A DNA stretch of 64,000 bases from Streptomyces collinus (GCF_031348265.1 NZ_CP133771.1:2480001-2544000); one strand, 5' to 3'. Shown: positions 8,754-17,045, counted from the stretch's first letter. Numbers and translations are program-made. The notes: a model not told the origin generated them from the letters alone.

Positions 8754-9200
8754 ATGGACATCACCCTCGAAGTCATCCCGCTGCCCGTGACCGACATCGA
8801 CCGCGCCCGGGACTTCTACCGGGACAAGGTCGGCTTCCACGTGGACATCGACCAGGAGGTCATGCCCGGGATGCGGATCGTCCAGCTGACACCGCCGGGT
8901 TCCGGCTGCTCGATCGCCCTGGGCGAGTCCATCTGGGAGATGACGCCCGGCCCCACCCCGGCGCCGGGCTCCTACCAGGGCCTGCAACTGTGCGTCGCCG
9001 ACATCAAGGCGGCCCACGCGGAGCTGGTCGCCCGCGGCCTCGACGTCTCGGAGCCGGTCCAGTACTCGCCGGACGACGGCGCCACGTTCATGCACTTCCA
9101 GGACCCGGACGGCAACGGGTGGGCGGTCCAGGAGTACCGGCGCCGGGCGACCGAGCCGCTGCACCGGCTGCTGGCGGACCTGAAGCGGCAGCAGGCCTGA
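8754..9200 (+). CDS. VOC (glyoxalase/bleomycin-resistance) family protein
   Basis: Single-domain VOC-fold protein of 148 residues. The two beta-alpha-beta-beta-beta modules are recognisable: ITLEVIPLPVTDIDRARDFY at the N-terminus and a second module near LQLCVADIKAAHAEL, ending with DPDGNGWAVQEY whose Glu is the usual metal ligand. The family covers glyoxalases, dioxygenases and antibiotic-binding proteins; the substrate cannot be read from the sequence. The ATG follows an AAGGAG ribosome site. Another VOC gene follows 66 bp downstream on the same strand, but that gene has its own likely leaderless promoter. Confidence 0.85.
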   Translation: MDITLEVIPLPVTDIDRARDFYRDKVGFHVDIDQEVMPGMRIVQLTPPGSGCSIALGESIWEMTPGPTPAPGSYQGLQLCVADIKAAHAELVARGLDVSEPVQYSPDDGATFMHFQDPDGNGWAVQEYRRRATEPLHRLLADLKRQQA

Positions 9201-9266
9201 GGCCCCCGGGGGAACCGGTCAGGAATCGAGAAGCAGGGGTGCCGGAGCGCGATTAGCGTCGTTGTC

Positions 9267-9890
9267 ATGACTTCCATCGCATCCGTCACCCTTGAGGTGG
9301 CCGACCCCTCCGCCGCCGAACGCTTCTACGCCGCCGCCTTCGGTCTGGGCGACCGGCTGCGCCTGCGGGCGTCGGAGGCACCGACCTCCGGCTTCCGCGG
9401 GTTCACGCTGTCGCTCGTGGTCGCCCAGCCGGCCGATGTGGACGCCCTGCTCGACGCGGCCGTGCAGGCCGGGGCGACGACGCTGAAGCCCGCCGCCAAG
9501 TCGCTCTGGGGCTACGGGGGCGTCGTCCAGGCGCCCGACGGGACGATCTGGCAGCTCGCGTCCTCGTCGAAGAAGAACACCGGCCCGGCGACCCGGCAGG
9601 TCGACGAGTTCGTCCTGCTGCTCGGGGTCGAGGACGTGAAGGCCAGCAAGCAGTTCTACGTCGAGCACGGTCTGGCCGTGGGGAAGAGCTTCGGCGGCAA
9701 GTACGTCGAGTTCGCCACCGGGGGCCCCGTCAAGCTGGCCCTCTACAAGCGCCGCGGCCTCGCCAAGGTCGCCGGCGTCGCCCCCGACGGCACGGGCTCC
9801 CACCGCCTCACCATCGCCGCGGACGCCGGGCCGTTCACCGACCCGGACGGATTCGCCTGGACGACGGCGTCGGAGAACGCGTCGGTGTGA
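9267..9890 (+). CDS. two-domain VOC family protein
   Basis: Protein of 207 residues with two VOC-like halves: residues 1-100 (SIASVTLEVADPSAAERFY to APDGTIWQLAS) and about 112-205 (VDEFVLLLGVEDVKASKQFY to DPDGFAWTT). It resembles the duplicated-glyoxalase type common in actinobacteria; function unknown, though the fold binds metal and small electrophiles or antibiotics. The ATG is 7 nt after TAGCGT, a -10-like hexamer, suggesting a leaderless mRNA. It is convergent with glnA2, with a short symmetric hairpin between the two stops. Confidence 0.82.
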   Translation: MTSIASVTLEVADPSAAERFYAAAFGLGDRLRLRASEAPTSGFRGFTLSLVVAQPADVDALLDAAVQAGATTLKPAAKSLWGYGGVVQAPDGTIWQLASSSKKNTGPATRQVDEFVLLLGVEDVKASKQFYVEHGLAVGKSFGGKYVEFATGGPVKLALYKRRGLAKVAGVAPDGTGSHRLTIAADAGPFTDPDGFAWTTASENASV

Positions 9891-9895
9891 GCGGT

Positions 9896-9915
9896 GCCGG
9901 CGGATGCCCGCCGGC
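9896..9915. terminator. hairpin between convergent VOC gene and glnA2
   Basis: Perfect 8-bp stem GCCGGCGG / CCGCCGGC with a 4-nt loop, 5 bp after the VOC stop and 15 bp before the glnA2 stop. It could terminate both convergent transcripts. No U-run, as is usual in high-GC actinobacteria. Confidence 0.6.
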
Positions 9916-9930
9916 CCGGGCGGAAGGGAC

Positions 9931-11307
9931 CTACAGGGCCGGAAGGTTCTTCCGCAGCTCGAACGCCGTGACCTCCGAGCGGTACTCCTCCCACTCCTGC
10001 CGCTTGTTGCGCAGGAAGAAGTCGAAGACGTGCTCGCCGAGGGTCTCGGCGACGAGGTCGCTGCGCTCCATGAGGGTCAGGGCCTCGCCGAGGTTCTGCG
10101 GGAGCGGCTCGATGCCCATCGCGCGGCGTTCCGCGTCGGAGAGGGCCCAGACGTCGTCCTCGGCGCCCGGCGGGAGTTCGTAGCCCTCCTCGATGCCCTT
10201 GAGGCCCGCGGCCAGCAGCAGCGCGTACGCCAGGTACGGGTTCGCGCCGGAGTCGAGGGAGCGGACCTCCACCCGGGCCGAGCCCGTCTTGCCGGGCTTG
10301 TACATCGGGACGCGGACGAGCGCCGAGCGGTTGTTGTGGCCCCAGCAGATGTACGAGGGGGCCTCGCCGCCCGCGCCGGCCGTGCGCTCCGCGCCGCCCC
10401 AGATGCGCTTGTAGGAGTTCACCCACTGGTTGGTGACCGCGGAGATCTCCGCCGCGTGCCGCAGCAGGCCCGCGATGAAGGAGCGGCCGACCTTGGAGAG
10501 CTGGTACTCCGAGCCCGACTCGTAGAAGGCGTTGCGGTCGCCCTCGAAGAGGGAGAGGTGGGTGTGCATGCCGGAGCCCGGGTGCTCCGAGAACGGCTTC
10601 GGCATGAACGTCGCGTGCACGCCCTGCTCCAGGGCCACCTGCTTCATGACGAGGCGGAACGTCATGACGTTGTCGGCCGTGGACAGCGCGTCGGCGTAGC
10701 GGAGGTCGATCTCCTGCTGGCCCGGCGCGCCCTCGTGGTGGGAGAACTCCACCGAGATGCCCATGGACTCCAGCATGGTGATCGCCTGGCGGCGGAAGTC
10801 CATGCCGACGTTGGTCGGGGTGTGGTCGAAGTAGCCGGAGTTGTCGGCCGGAGTGGGGCGGGAGCCGTCCAGCGGGCGGTCCTTCAGCAGGAAGAACTCG
10901 ATCTCCGGGTGGGTGTAGAAGGTGAAGCCCAGGTCGGAGGTGCGGGCGAGGGCGCGCTTGAGCACGTAGCGCGGGTCGGCGAAGGACGGGGAGCCGTCCG
11001 GCATGAGGATGTCGCAGAACATCCGGGCCGTGCCGGGGGCCTCCGCGCGCCACGGCAGGATCTGGAAGGTCGACGGGTCCGGCTTGGCGATCATGTCGGA
11101 CTCGTAGACCCGGGCGAAGCCCTCGATCGCGGAGCCGTCGAAGCCGATGCCCTCGTCGAAGGCCTGCTCCAGTTCGGCCGGGGCCACGGCGACGGACTTG
11201 AGGAAGCCCAGCACGTCCGTGAACCACAGGCGTACGAACCGGATGTCGCGCTCCTCCAACGTCCGGAGCACGAACTCCTGCTGCTTGTCCATCTTCCGCT
11301 TCCCCAT
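9931..11307 (-). CDS. glnA2: glutamine synthetase-like protein GlnA2 (type I fold; probable gamma-glutamylpolyamine synthetase)
   Basis: Class-I glutamine-synthetase-fold ligase of 458 residues. Catalytic-core motifs are present: DGSAIEGF near residue 57, HPEIEFFL (metal-binding Glu), PGSGMHTHLSLF and the C-terminal RVEVRSLDSGANPY. The region corresponding to the GSI adenylylation loop reads EEGYELPP with a Tyr at about 376, but the usual Asn-Leu before it is missing, so modification by the nearby GlnE is uncertain. The S. coelicolor protein encoded beside glnE was reported to be a gamma-glutamylpolyamine synthetase rather than a true glutamine synthetase; identity here is by synteny and sequence. 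Convergent with the two-domain VOC gene. Confidence 0.88.
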   Translation of the reverse strand: MGKRKMDKQQEFVLRTLEERDIRFVRLWFTDVLGFLKSVAVAPAELEQAFDEGIGFDGSAIEGFARVYESDMIAKPDPSTFQILPWRAEAPGTARMFCDILMPDGSPSFADPRYVLKRALARTSDLGFTFYTHPEIEFFLLKDRPLDGSRPTPADNSGYFDHTPTNVGMDFRRQAITMLESMGISVEFSHHEGAPGQQEIDLRYADALSTADNVMTFRLVMKQVALEQGVHATFMPKPFSEHPGSGMHTHLSLFEGDRNAFYESGSEYQLSKVGRSFIAGLLRHAAEISAVTNQWVNSYKRIWGGAERTAGAGGEAPSYICWGHNNRSALVRVPMYKPGKTGSARVEVRSLDSGANPYLAYALLLAAGLKGIEEGYELPPGAEDDVWALSDAERRAMGIEPLPQNLGEALTLMERSDLVAETLGEHVFDFFLRNKRQEWEEYRSEVTAFELRKNLPAL

Positions 11308-11526
11308 CCTTGCTGGTCAGGCCGCCTTCTCTTCCGTACCACGGGAGGCGGTCGGGCACCTGAGCATCCCACCACACCTCCGTTTCGTACGCGTTGCGGA
11401 CCATGATCGCCCGGCCGGCCCGGGATCGAACGCCTCACGTACGGCAGGTGAACTGCTCTGACGCCCATAGTGCCTGCTCGCACCGGCATCCGTAACGGCC
11501 GGTTCCTTGCGCTGCGCCACACGCTT

Positions 11527-11549
11527 AATTTGCATCTCATATGCAACTT
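11527..11549. promoter_or_regulatory. NsrR-type operator in hmp promoter
   Basis: A 23-bp 11-1-11 imperfect palindrome with arms AATTTGCATCT and (reverse complement) AAGTTGCATAT. This architecture and the AA...GCAT...TT pattern match known NsrR boxes. It overlaps the expected -35 of a promoter whose -10 is TACAGT at 11563-11568. The gap 11308-11587 shows nothing else except GC-rich sequence. Confidence 0.75.
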
Positions 11550-11587
11550 TAACTAGCGTGCGTACAGTCGAGCCTTGAGGAGCCCTG

Positions 11588-12775
11588 ATGCTGTCCGAGC
11601 AGTCCGCCGCCACCGTCCGCGCCACACTCCCCGCCGTCGGCGCGGCGCTCGGCACGATCACCGAGCGCTTCTACGCCGGGCTGTTCGCGGCCCACCCGGA
11701 GCTGCTGCGGGACCTGTTCAACCGGGGCAACCAGGCCGCCGGCACCCAGCGCCAGGCGCTGGCCGGTTCCGTCGCCGCCTTCGCGACGCACCTGCTGGAC
11801 CGCCCGGAGCAGCGGCCGGACGCCATGCTGCAGCGCATCGCCCACAAGCACGCCTCGCTCGGCGTCACGCCGGAGCAGTACGGCATCGTCCACGAGCACC
11901 TGTTCGCGGCCATCGCCGAGGTGCTGGGCGACGCGGTCACGCCCGAGGTCGCCGCCGCCTGGGACGAGGTCTACTGGCTGATGGCGAACGCGCTGATCGC
12001 CGTGGAGCAGCGGCTGCGCGAGGAGCGCGGCGGGCACACCTGGCGGACCTGGGAGGTCGTCGAGCGGGTCACCGAGACCGCGGACGTCGCCACGTTCCGG
12101 CTGCGGCCTGTCGACGGCGGCCCGGTGCGGGACTTCCTGGCCGGCCAGTACGTCTCCGTGCGTGTCGCCCTCGCCGACGGCGCCCGGCAGATACGGCAGT
12201 ACAGCCTCTCCGGGGCGCCCGGACCGGACCTGCGGCAGATCAGCGTGAAACGCGTGCGCGAGACCGGCGCCCCCGACGGAGAGGTCTCCAACCACCTGCA
12301 CGCGCGCGTGCGGGTGGGCGACGTCCTGGAGCTGTCCGAGCCGTACGGCGACCTGGTCCTGGACGCCGGCCCCGACACGCCCCTGCTGCTGGCCTCGGCG
12401 GGCATCGGTGTGACCCCGATGACCGCGATGCTGGCCCACCTCGCCGGCTCCGGGCACCGCGCCCCGGTCACCGTCGTGCACGCCGACCGCTCCCCCGCGG
12501 CCCACGCCCTGCGCGCCGACCACGAGGCCTGGGCGGCCAAGCTCCCCGACGCGGCCGTCCACCTCTGGTATGAGCAGGACGCCCCCGCAGGCGCCCGCAC
12601 CGGCCTGGCCGACCTCACCGGCGTCGCACTCGCCCCGGGCACGCGCGCGTACCTGTGCGGCCCGCTCCCGTTCATGCGGGCGGTGCGGACCCAGCTGATC
12701 GCGAAGGGCGTGGCCCCCGCCGACATCCATTACGAGGTGTTCGGCCCGGACCTGTGGCTGGCCGGGCAGGCTTAG
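11588..12775 (+). CDS. hmp: flavohaemoglobin, nitric oxide dioxygenase
   Basis: Cytoplasmic NO dioxygenase of 395 residues: converts NO and O2 to nitrate using NAD(P)H. Domain order is globin (1-140), FAD-binding (about 150-255) and NAD-binding (about 260-390). In the globin, distal Tyr29 and proximal His88 (IAHKH) are present. The FAD site motif RQYSLSG is at about residues 203-209. The NAD domain has ASAGIGVTPM and ends YLCGPLPFM...YEVFGP as in E. coli Hmp. The ATG follows a GAGGAG ribosome site. An NsrR-type operator overlaps its promoter, and nsrR lies immediately downstream in convergent orientation. Confidence 0.96.
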   Translation: MLSEQSAATVRATLPAVGAALGTITERFYAGLFAAHPELLRDLFNRGNQAAGTQRQALAGSVAAFATHLLDRPEQRPDAMLQRIAHKHASLGVTPEQYGIVHEHLFAAIAEVLGDAVTPEVAAAWDEVYWLMANALIAVEQRLREERGGHTWRTWEVVERVTETADVATFRLRPVDGGPVRDFLAGQYVSVRVALADGARQIRQYSLSGAPGPDLRQISVKRVRETGAPDGEVSNHLHARVRVGDVLELSEPYGDLVLDAGPDTPLLLASAGIGVTPMTAMLAHLAGSGHRAPVTVVHADRSPAAHALRADHEAWAAKLPDAAVHLWYEQDAPAGARTGLADLTGVALAPGTRAYLCGPLPFMRAVRTQLIAKGVAPADIHYEVFGPDLWLAGQA

Positions 12776-12937
12776 GGGGTCCTTTCACCATGCCCGTCCG
12801 GGTCGCGCTGCCTGGCACCGCACCTCGCCGCGTTGCCGAAAAGCCCTAGTAGCTCCGCTACAAGGGCTTCCCGGCGCCTTGCGATGCACGGCACCAGACC
12901 ACGCGCCCTGATCGGACGCTCATGGTGAAAGGACCCC
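12776..12937. repeat. 162-bp imperfect palindrome filling the hmp-nsrR gap
   Basis: The element begins on the base after the hmp stop and ends on the base before the nsrR stop. Outer arms are a perfect 17-bp inverted repeat (12776-12792 and 12921-12937, GGGGTCCTTTCACCATG). The centre is a hairpin GTAGC-TCC-GCTAC flanked by GCCCTA/AAGGGC. The arms between also pair with many compensating-looking mismatches. It can terminate both convergent genes. Its size and symmetry also fit a MITE-like or Streptomyces intergenic repeat; that part is inference. Confidence 0.8.
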
Positions 12938-13387
12938 TTAGACGTCACCGGGGCCGGGACCCCGCGAGATCCCCAGCAGCAGCGCGCCCGTCGGCTCCGC
13001 CACGATGTCCTCCACCGTGACCGGGTCCAGTGAGGTGAAGAACGCCTCCTGGGCCCGGCGCAGGGCGCCGCGCAGGCGGCAGGCGGAGTTGAGGGGGCAG
13101 GGGGTGGGGCCCTCGCAGTCGACGACGTCGCCGCCGCCCTCGAAGGCGCGGACCACGGCGCCGACCGAGGCCGTACGGCCCTGCTCGGTGAGGGTGAGGC
13201 CGCCGCCCCGGCCGCGGCGGGCCTGCAGCAGGCCCATGTGCTGGAGCTCGGCGACGACCTTCGCCAGGTGGGTGTACGGCACGTCCATGCCGTCCGCGAC
13301 GTCCCGGGTCGTCGGACTCGACCCGCCCGCGACGGCGAGCCGCATCAGGACCCGCAGGGCGAGGTCGGTGGAGCGCAGCAGCCGCAT
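12938..13387 (-). CDS. nsrR: Rrf2-family nitric-oxide-sensing repressor NsrR
   Basis: Iron-sulfur transcriptional repressor of 149 residues. The winged HTH occupies about residues 1-70 (TTRDVADGMDVPYTHLAKVV). Three cysteines at 91, 97 and 103 with C-x5-C-x5-C spacing (CEGPTPCPLNSAC) match the [4Fe-4S] ligands of S. coelicolor NsrR, and Asp8, the known fourth ligand, is also present. NO destroys the cluster and releases DNA. The ATG at 13387 is chosen because TACGCT lies 6 nt upstream with TTGAAC 17 bp further, giving a leaderless promoter, and because it yields the family N-terminus. Convergent with hmp, its likely target. Confidence 0.93.
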   Translation of the reverse strand: MRLLRSTDLALRVLMRLAVAGGSSPTTRDVADGMDVPYTHLAKVVAELQHMGLLQARRGRGGGLTLTEQGRTASVGAVVRAFEGGGDVVDCEGPTPCPLNSACRLRGALRRAQEAFFTSLDPVTVEDIVAEPTGALLLGISRGPGPGDV

Positions 13388-13402
13388 GCGGGCAGCGTAA
13401 GT

Positions 13403-13425
13403 AATGGGAATCCGCGGTTCAAATT
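13403..13425. promoter_or_regulatory. candidate NsrR autoregulatory site over nsrR promoter
   Basis: A 23-bp 11-1-11 imperfect palindrome (arms AATGGGAATCC and, reversed, AATTTGAACCG; 7 of 11 positions match). It covers the -35 (TTGAAC, 13417-13422, minus strand) and the spacer before the -10 TACGCT (13394-13399). Weaker than the hmp site but of the same architecture, so autoregulation is likely. Confidence 0.55.
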
Positions 13426-13592
13426 TTCCGGCGGGAGAGCGCGGGCGAGCGGCTCCGGGAGCGGTGAAGCTGTCGTCCACCTGTCGGTGCCGTATCGATT
13501 CGGCCCATTCCCGCGGCCGCTCTACGAGGCGCCCCGTCTCCCCCATTACGATCAGCCCACCCGACCGTCACTTTTCCCACGAAGGACACCCC

Positions 13593-14261
13593 ATGGGCTC
13601 CGCCAAGAAGGCCAGCACGTCACGCAAGGCTCGCATAGAGGAGATGCGGCGCGCCGAGCAGGCCCGTGAGCGCCGCGGCCGGATCCTCACCATCGCGGCC
13701 AGCCTCGTGATCGTGACCGGACTCGTCGTCGGCGGCGTCGTGCTCGTGCGGTCCCAGGACGACGGGGCCAGTGACACCGCGGCCGCGAGCGACTCCTCCG
13801 GCAAGGGCAGGTTCGTGACGGGCAAGGACGGCGTGAAGACGTGGGAGGGGAAGCTGGCCCGCAACCACGTCACCAAGGCCGTGAAGTACGCCTCCGAACC
13901 GCCGGTGGGCGGCGACCACAACCCTGTCTGGATGAACTGCAACGGCGACGTCTACACCGAGCCGGTGAAGAACACCAACGCCGTGCACTCGCTGGAGCAC
14001 GGCGCGGTGTGGGTGACGTACAACGCCGCCGCGAAGAAGTCCGACGTCGACGCGCTCGCGGCGAAGGTGAAGAAGACGCCGTACACGCTGATGAGCCCGA
14101 TGGACGACCAGAAGGACCCGATCATGCTCTCGGCGTGGGGTCACCAGCGCGCGGTGACGGGCGCGAGCGACCCGAACGTGGACAAGTTCTTCGAGAAGTT
14201 CGTCCAGGGCGAGCAGACCCCCGAGCCGGGTGCCGCCTGCACGAACGGGCTGTCCAAGTGA
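13593..14261 (+). CDS. DUF3105 membrane-anchored protein
   Basis: Protein of 222 residues with a very basic cytoplasmic N-terminus (KKASTSRKARIEEMRRAEQ), one membrane helix at about 31-52, and an extracytoplasmic DUF3105 domain. The domain shows the family hallmarks PPVGGDHNPVWMNCNGDVY and HSLEHGAVWVTY, rich in His and with two Cys (the second near the C-terminus, AACTNG), consistent with metal or redox work at the cell surface; true function unknown. GAAGGA ribosome site 8 nt before the ATG. The stop overlaps the next gene by 4 bp (GTGA), so the two are translationally coupled. Confidence 0.85.
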   Translation: MGSAKKASTSRKARIEEMRRAEQARERRGRILTIAASLVIVTGLVVGGVVLVRSQDDGASDTAAASDSSGKGRFVTGKDGVKTWEGKLARNHVTKAVKYASEPPVGGDHNPVWMNCNGDVYTEPVKNTNAVHSLEHGAVWVTYNAAAKKSDVDALAAKVKKTPYTLMSPMDDQKDPIMLSAWGHQRAVTGASDPNVDKFFEKFVQGEQTPEPGAACTNGLSK

Positions 14262-14878
14262 GGCAGGCCGGCCTGATCGCCGGGGCCGCGGCGACGGCGC
14301 TCGTCGCGGCCGGTGCGATCACCTACGCCGTCGCGGGGGACGACGGCAGCGGCAGGACGCCCTCCGCCGACTCCGCGGACGCCGGGTTCGCCCGGGACAT
14401 GGCGGTGCACCACCAGCAGGCCGTGGAGATGTCGTACATCGTGCGCGACCGCACCAAGGACGAGGAGGTCCGGCGCCTGGCCTACGACATCGCGCAGACG
14501 CAGGCCAACCAGCGCGGCATGCTGCTCGGCTGGCTCGACCTGTGGGGCCTGCCCAAGGTGTCCTCGAAGCCGCCGATGACCTGGATGGACATGGGCGGCA
14601 TGGCCTCCGCCAAGGACGGCGCGCTGATGCCCGGCATGGCGACCAACTCCGAGATGAAGAAGCTCGGAGAGCTCAGCGGGAAGCAGGCGGAGGTCTTCTA
14701 CCTCCAGCTGATGACGGACCATCACCAGGGCGGCGTCCACATGGCCGAGGGCTGCGTGGACCGGTGCGTGGTCGGTGTCGAGAAGCGGCTCGCGCAGGGC
14801 ATGGTGGACGCGCAGCAGTCGGAGATCCGGCTGATGGCGGACATGCTCAAGGAGCGCGGCGCCGCACCGCGGTCCTAG
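14258..14878 (+). CDS. DUF305 secreted/anchored ferritin-like protein
   Basis: Protein of 206 residues starting at a GTG that overlaps the DUF3105 stop. It has an N-terminal signal or anchor helix (about 3-25) and then two DUF305 helical repeats marked by AVHHQQAVEM and DHHQGGVHMAEGC, which supply His pairs as in ferritin-like metal sites. A CVDRC motif follows the second. A Met-rich stretch (WMDMGGMAS...MPGMATNSEMKK) sits between them, a feature often linked to copper handling. Role in copper or other metal homeostasis is inference; the pair with DUF3105 is conserved in Streptomyces as far as I recall. Confidence 0.85.
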   Translation: MRQAGLIAGAAATALVAAGAITYAVAGDDGSGRTPSADSADAGFARDMAVHHQQAVEMSYIVRDRTKDEEVRRLAYDIAQTQANQRGMLLGWLDLWGLPKVSSKPPMTWMDMGGMASAKDGALMPGMATNSEMKKLGELSGKQAEVFYLQLMTDHHQGGVHMAEGCVDRCVVGVEKRLAQGMVDAQQSEIRLMADMLKERGAAPRS

Positions 14879-15044
14879 CGGAGGGGCGCGTAAGCCTCAA
14901 ATCGCCCCGCCCGGCGGCCTCTTGGGCTCTTCTTGGTCTGCGTAGAGCGCTTCTTGGGCTGCGCAATTCCCTTGCATGAACGGTTCATCGCGAGAGTGGC
15001 GACCGTCGAGTGATCCACTCGCGACGAACCGCACAGGGGGTTCC

Positions 15045-16988
15045 ATGAGATCCAACCGCGCCTCGGTGCGCGCCGGGGTGAGCATGGCAGCGACACTGCC
15101 GATGCTCGCCGGTGCGCTGGCGCTCGGCATACCCGCGGCGCACGCCGCCGACCACCCGCTCCGTGACCTGCTGTCCGGGACCCGCCCCGCGTGGGCCACG
15201 GCTCGCGCGGACAGGGGCGCCACCTCCGACGGTGCCCAGGTCTCGGCCCGGGTCTACCTGGCCGGCAAGGACGCCGCGGGCCTCGCCGCCTACGCGAAGG
15301 CCGTCTCCGACCCGGACTCGTCCTCGTACGGCACGTACCTGACGGCCGAGCAGGCGCAGTCCCGCTTCGGTGCGACCAAGGCCCAGGTGGCGGCCGTGAA
15401 GTCCTGGCTGACGGCGTCGGGCCTGAAGGTCACCGGCGTCACCCGGCACTACGTCTCCGTCAGCGGTGACGTGGCCGCCGCCGAGAAGGCGTTCGGCACC
15501 CGGCTGCACAACTTCGCCAAGGGCTCGAAGACGTACCGCGCCCCGGCGAGCACCGCGTCCGTGCCGCAGAGCCTGGCCGACGCCGTCCTGACCGTGACCG
15601 GGCTGGACAACGCGCCGCACATGGCCACGCACGACGACCAACTCCCGCCGCCGGACACCGTGTTCCGCAACGCCGGACCGTTCTCCTCGTACTACGGCTC
15701 GAACACCGCGAGCACCCTCCCGGACGCCTACGGCAAGAAGATCCCGTACGCCGTCAAGGGCTACACGGGCAAGCAGCTGCGGGCCGCCTACGGCGCGGGC
15801 ACGCGCACCGGCAAGGGCGTCCGGGTCGCCATCACCGACGCGTACGCCTCGCCGACGATCGCCTACGACGCCGGCACCTACGCCAAGCGCAACGGCGACG
15901 CGGCGTGGAAGACCGGCCAGCTGCACCAGGCGCTGCCGAAAAAGTACACGAACACGAAGGACTGCTCGGCCTCCGGCTGGTACGGCGAGGAGACCCTGGA
16001 CGTCGAGGCGGTGCACGCGGTCGCCCCGGCCGCGGATGTCACCTACGTCGGCGCCGCCTCCTGCATGGACGGCGATCTGCTCGACGCGCTGGGCAAGGTC
16101 GTCGACAGCCACCTGGCCGACATCGTCTCCAACTCCTGGGGTGAGGTCGAGGCGGCGCAGACCCCGGACCTCGCGGCCGCCTACGACCAGGTCTTCCAGC
16201 TGGGCGCGGTCGAGGGCATCGGCTTCTACTTCTCCTCCGGCGACGACGGCGACGAGGTCGCCAGCTCCGGGACGAAGCAGGTCGACTCCCCGGCCAACTC
16301 GGCGTGGGTGACCGCGGTCGGCGGCACCTCGCTGGCCGTCGGCAAGGACAACACGTACCTGTGGGAGACCGGCTGGGGCACCGACAAGGCGAACCTGTCG
16401 GCCGACGGCAAGAGCTGGACGGACTTCCCCGGCGCCTTCACCTCCGGCGCGGGCGGCGGCACCAGCAAGACCGTCGCCGAGCCCTTCTACCAGCAGGGCG
16501 TGGTACCGGACGCGCTGGCCAAGGCCAACAGCGCGGACGGCAACCGGGTCGTGCCGGACATCGCGGCGATCGCCGACCCGAACACCGGCTTCCTGGTCGG
16601 GCAGACGCAGACCTCGCCCGACGGCAGGACGCAGGCGTACAGCGAGTACCGCATCGGCGGCACCTCGCTCGCGGCCCCGACGATCGCGGCCATCCAGGCA
16701 CTGGCGCAGGAGGCCCGCGGCGGCAAGGCGATCGGTTTCGCCAACCCGGCGATCTACGCCAAGGCCGGCTCGAAGGTGTACCACGACGTCACCGACGACC
16801 CGACGGGCTCCGGCCTCGCCGTGGCCCGGGTGGACTTCGTGAACGGCTACGACGCCACCGGCGGTCTGTCCACGTCCGTGCGCAGTCTCGGCAAGGACAG
16901 CTCGCTCGCGGCCGTGAAGGGCTACGACGACGTCACCGGCGTGGGCTCACCCGCGAAGGGCTACGTGGAGTCGTACCGGCGCGGCTGA
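15045..16988 (+). CDS. secreted S53 (sedolisin/kumamolisin-type) serine-carboxyl peptidase
   Basis: Secreted protease precursor of 647 residues. Signal peptide 1-about 36 ending IPAAHA; a Pro-kumamolisin activation domain follows (about 45-190). The catalytic domain shows the sedolisin triad Glu315 and Asp319 (GEETLDVEAVH) and Ser541 (GGTSLAAP), with oxyanion Asp400 in SSGDDGDE. The C-terminal calcium-site pattern (YDDVTGVGSP) is present. Such enzymes act at acidic pH and are probably autoactivated outside the cell. The ATG at 15045 has an AGGGGG ribosome site 5 nt upstream; an earlier in-frame ATG at 14976 would break the signal peptide. Monocistronic, followed by a strong hairpin. Confidence 0.92.
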   Translation: MRSNRASVRAGVSMAATLPMLAGALALGIPAAHAADHPLRDLLSGTRPAWATARADRGATSDGAQVSARVYLAGKDAAGLAAYAKAVSDPDSSSYGTYLTAEQAQSRFGATKAQVAAVKSWLTASGLKVTGVTRHYVSVSGDVAAAEKAFGTRLHNFAKGSKTYRAPASTASVPQSLADAVLTVTGLDNAPHMATHDDQLPPPDTVFRNAGPFSSYYGSNTASTLPDAYGKKIPYAVKGYTGKQLRAAYGAGTRTGKGVRVAITDAYASPTIAYDAGTYAKRNGDAAWKTGQLHQALPKKYTNTKDCSASGWYGEETLDVEAVHAVAPAADVTYVGAASCMDGDLLDALGKVVDSHLADIVSNSWGEVEAAQTPDLAAAYDQVFQLGAVEGIGFYFSSGDDGDEVASSGTKQVDSPANSAWVTAVGGTSLAVGKDNTYLWETGWGTDKANLSADGKSWTDFPGAFTSGAGGGTSKTVAEPFYQQGVVPDALAKANSADGNRVVPDIAAIADPNTGFLVGQTQTSPDGRTQAYSEYRIGGTSLAAPTIAAIQALAQEARGGKAIGFANPAIYAKAGSKVYHDVTDDPTGSGLAVARVDFVNGYDATGGLSTSVRSLGKDSSLAAVKGYDDVTGVGSPAKGYVESYRRG

Positions 16989-17015
16989 CTTCCACAAGGG
17001 GACGACGGGTTGTGC

Positions 17016-17045
17016 GGGGTGGTGTGGGGTGACTCACACCACCCC
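17016..17045 (+). terminator. terminator after S53 peptidase gene
   Basis: Perfect 11-bp stem (GGGGTGGTGTG at 17016-17026, complement at 17035-17045) with an 8-nt loop, 27 bp after the peptidase stop and 32 bp before nadE, so it separates the two transcripts. Confidence 0.8.

Noticed and set aside
12655..12849. Small open frame running from hmp into the palindrome
   Set aside because: It is out of frame with hmp, Arg/Pro-rich and ends inside the inverted repeat; no ribosome site.
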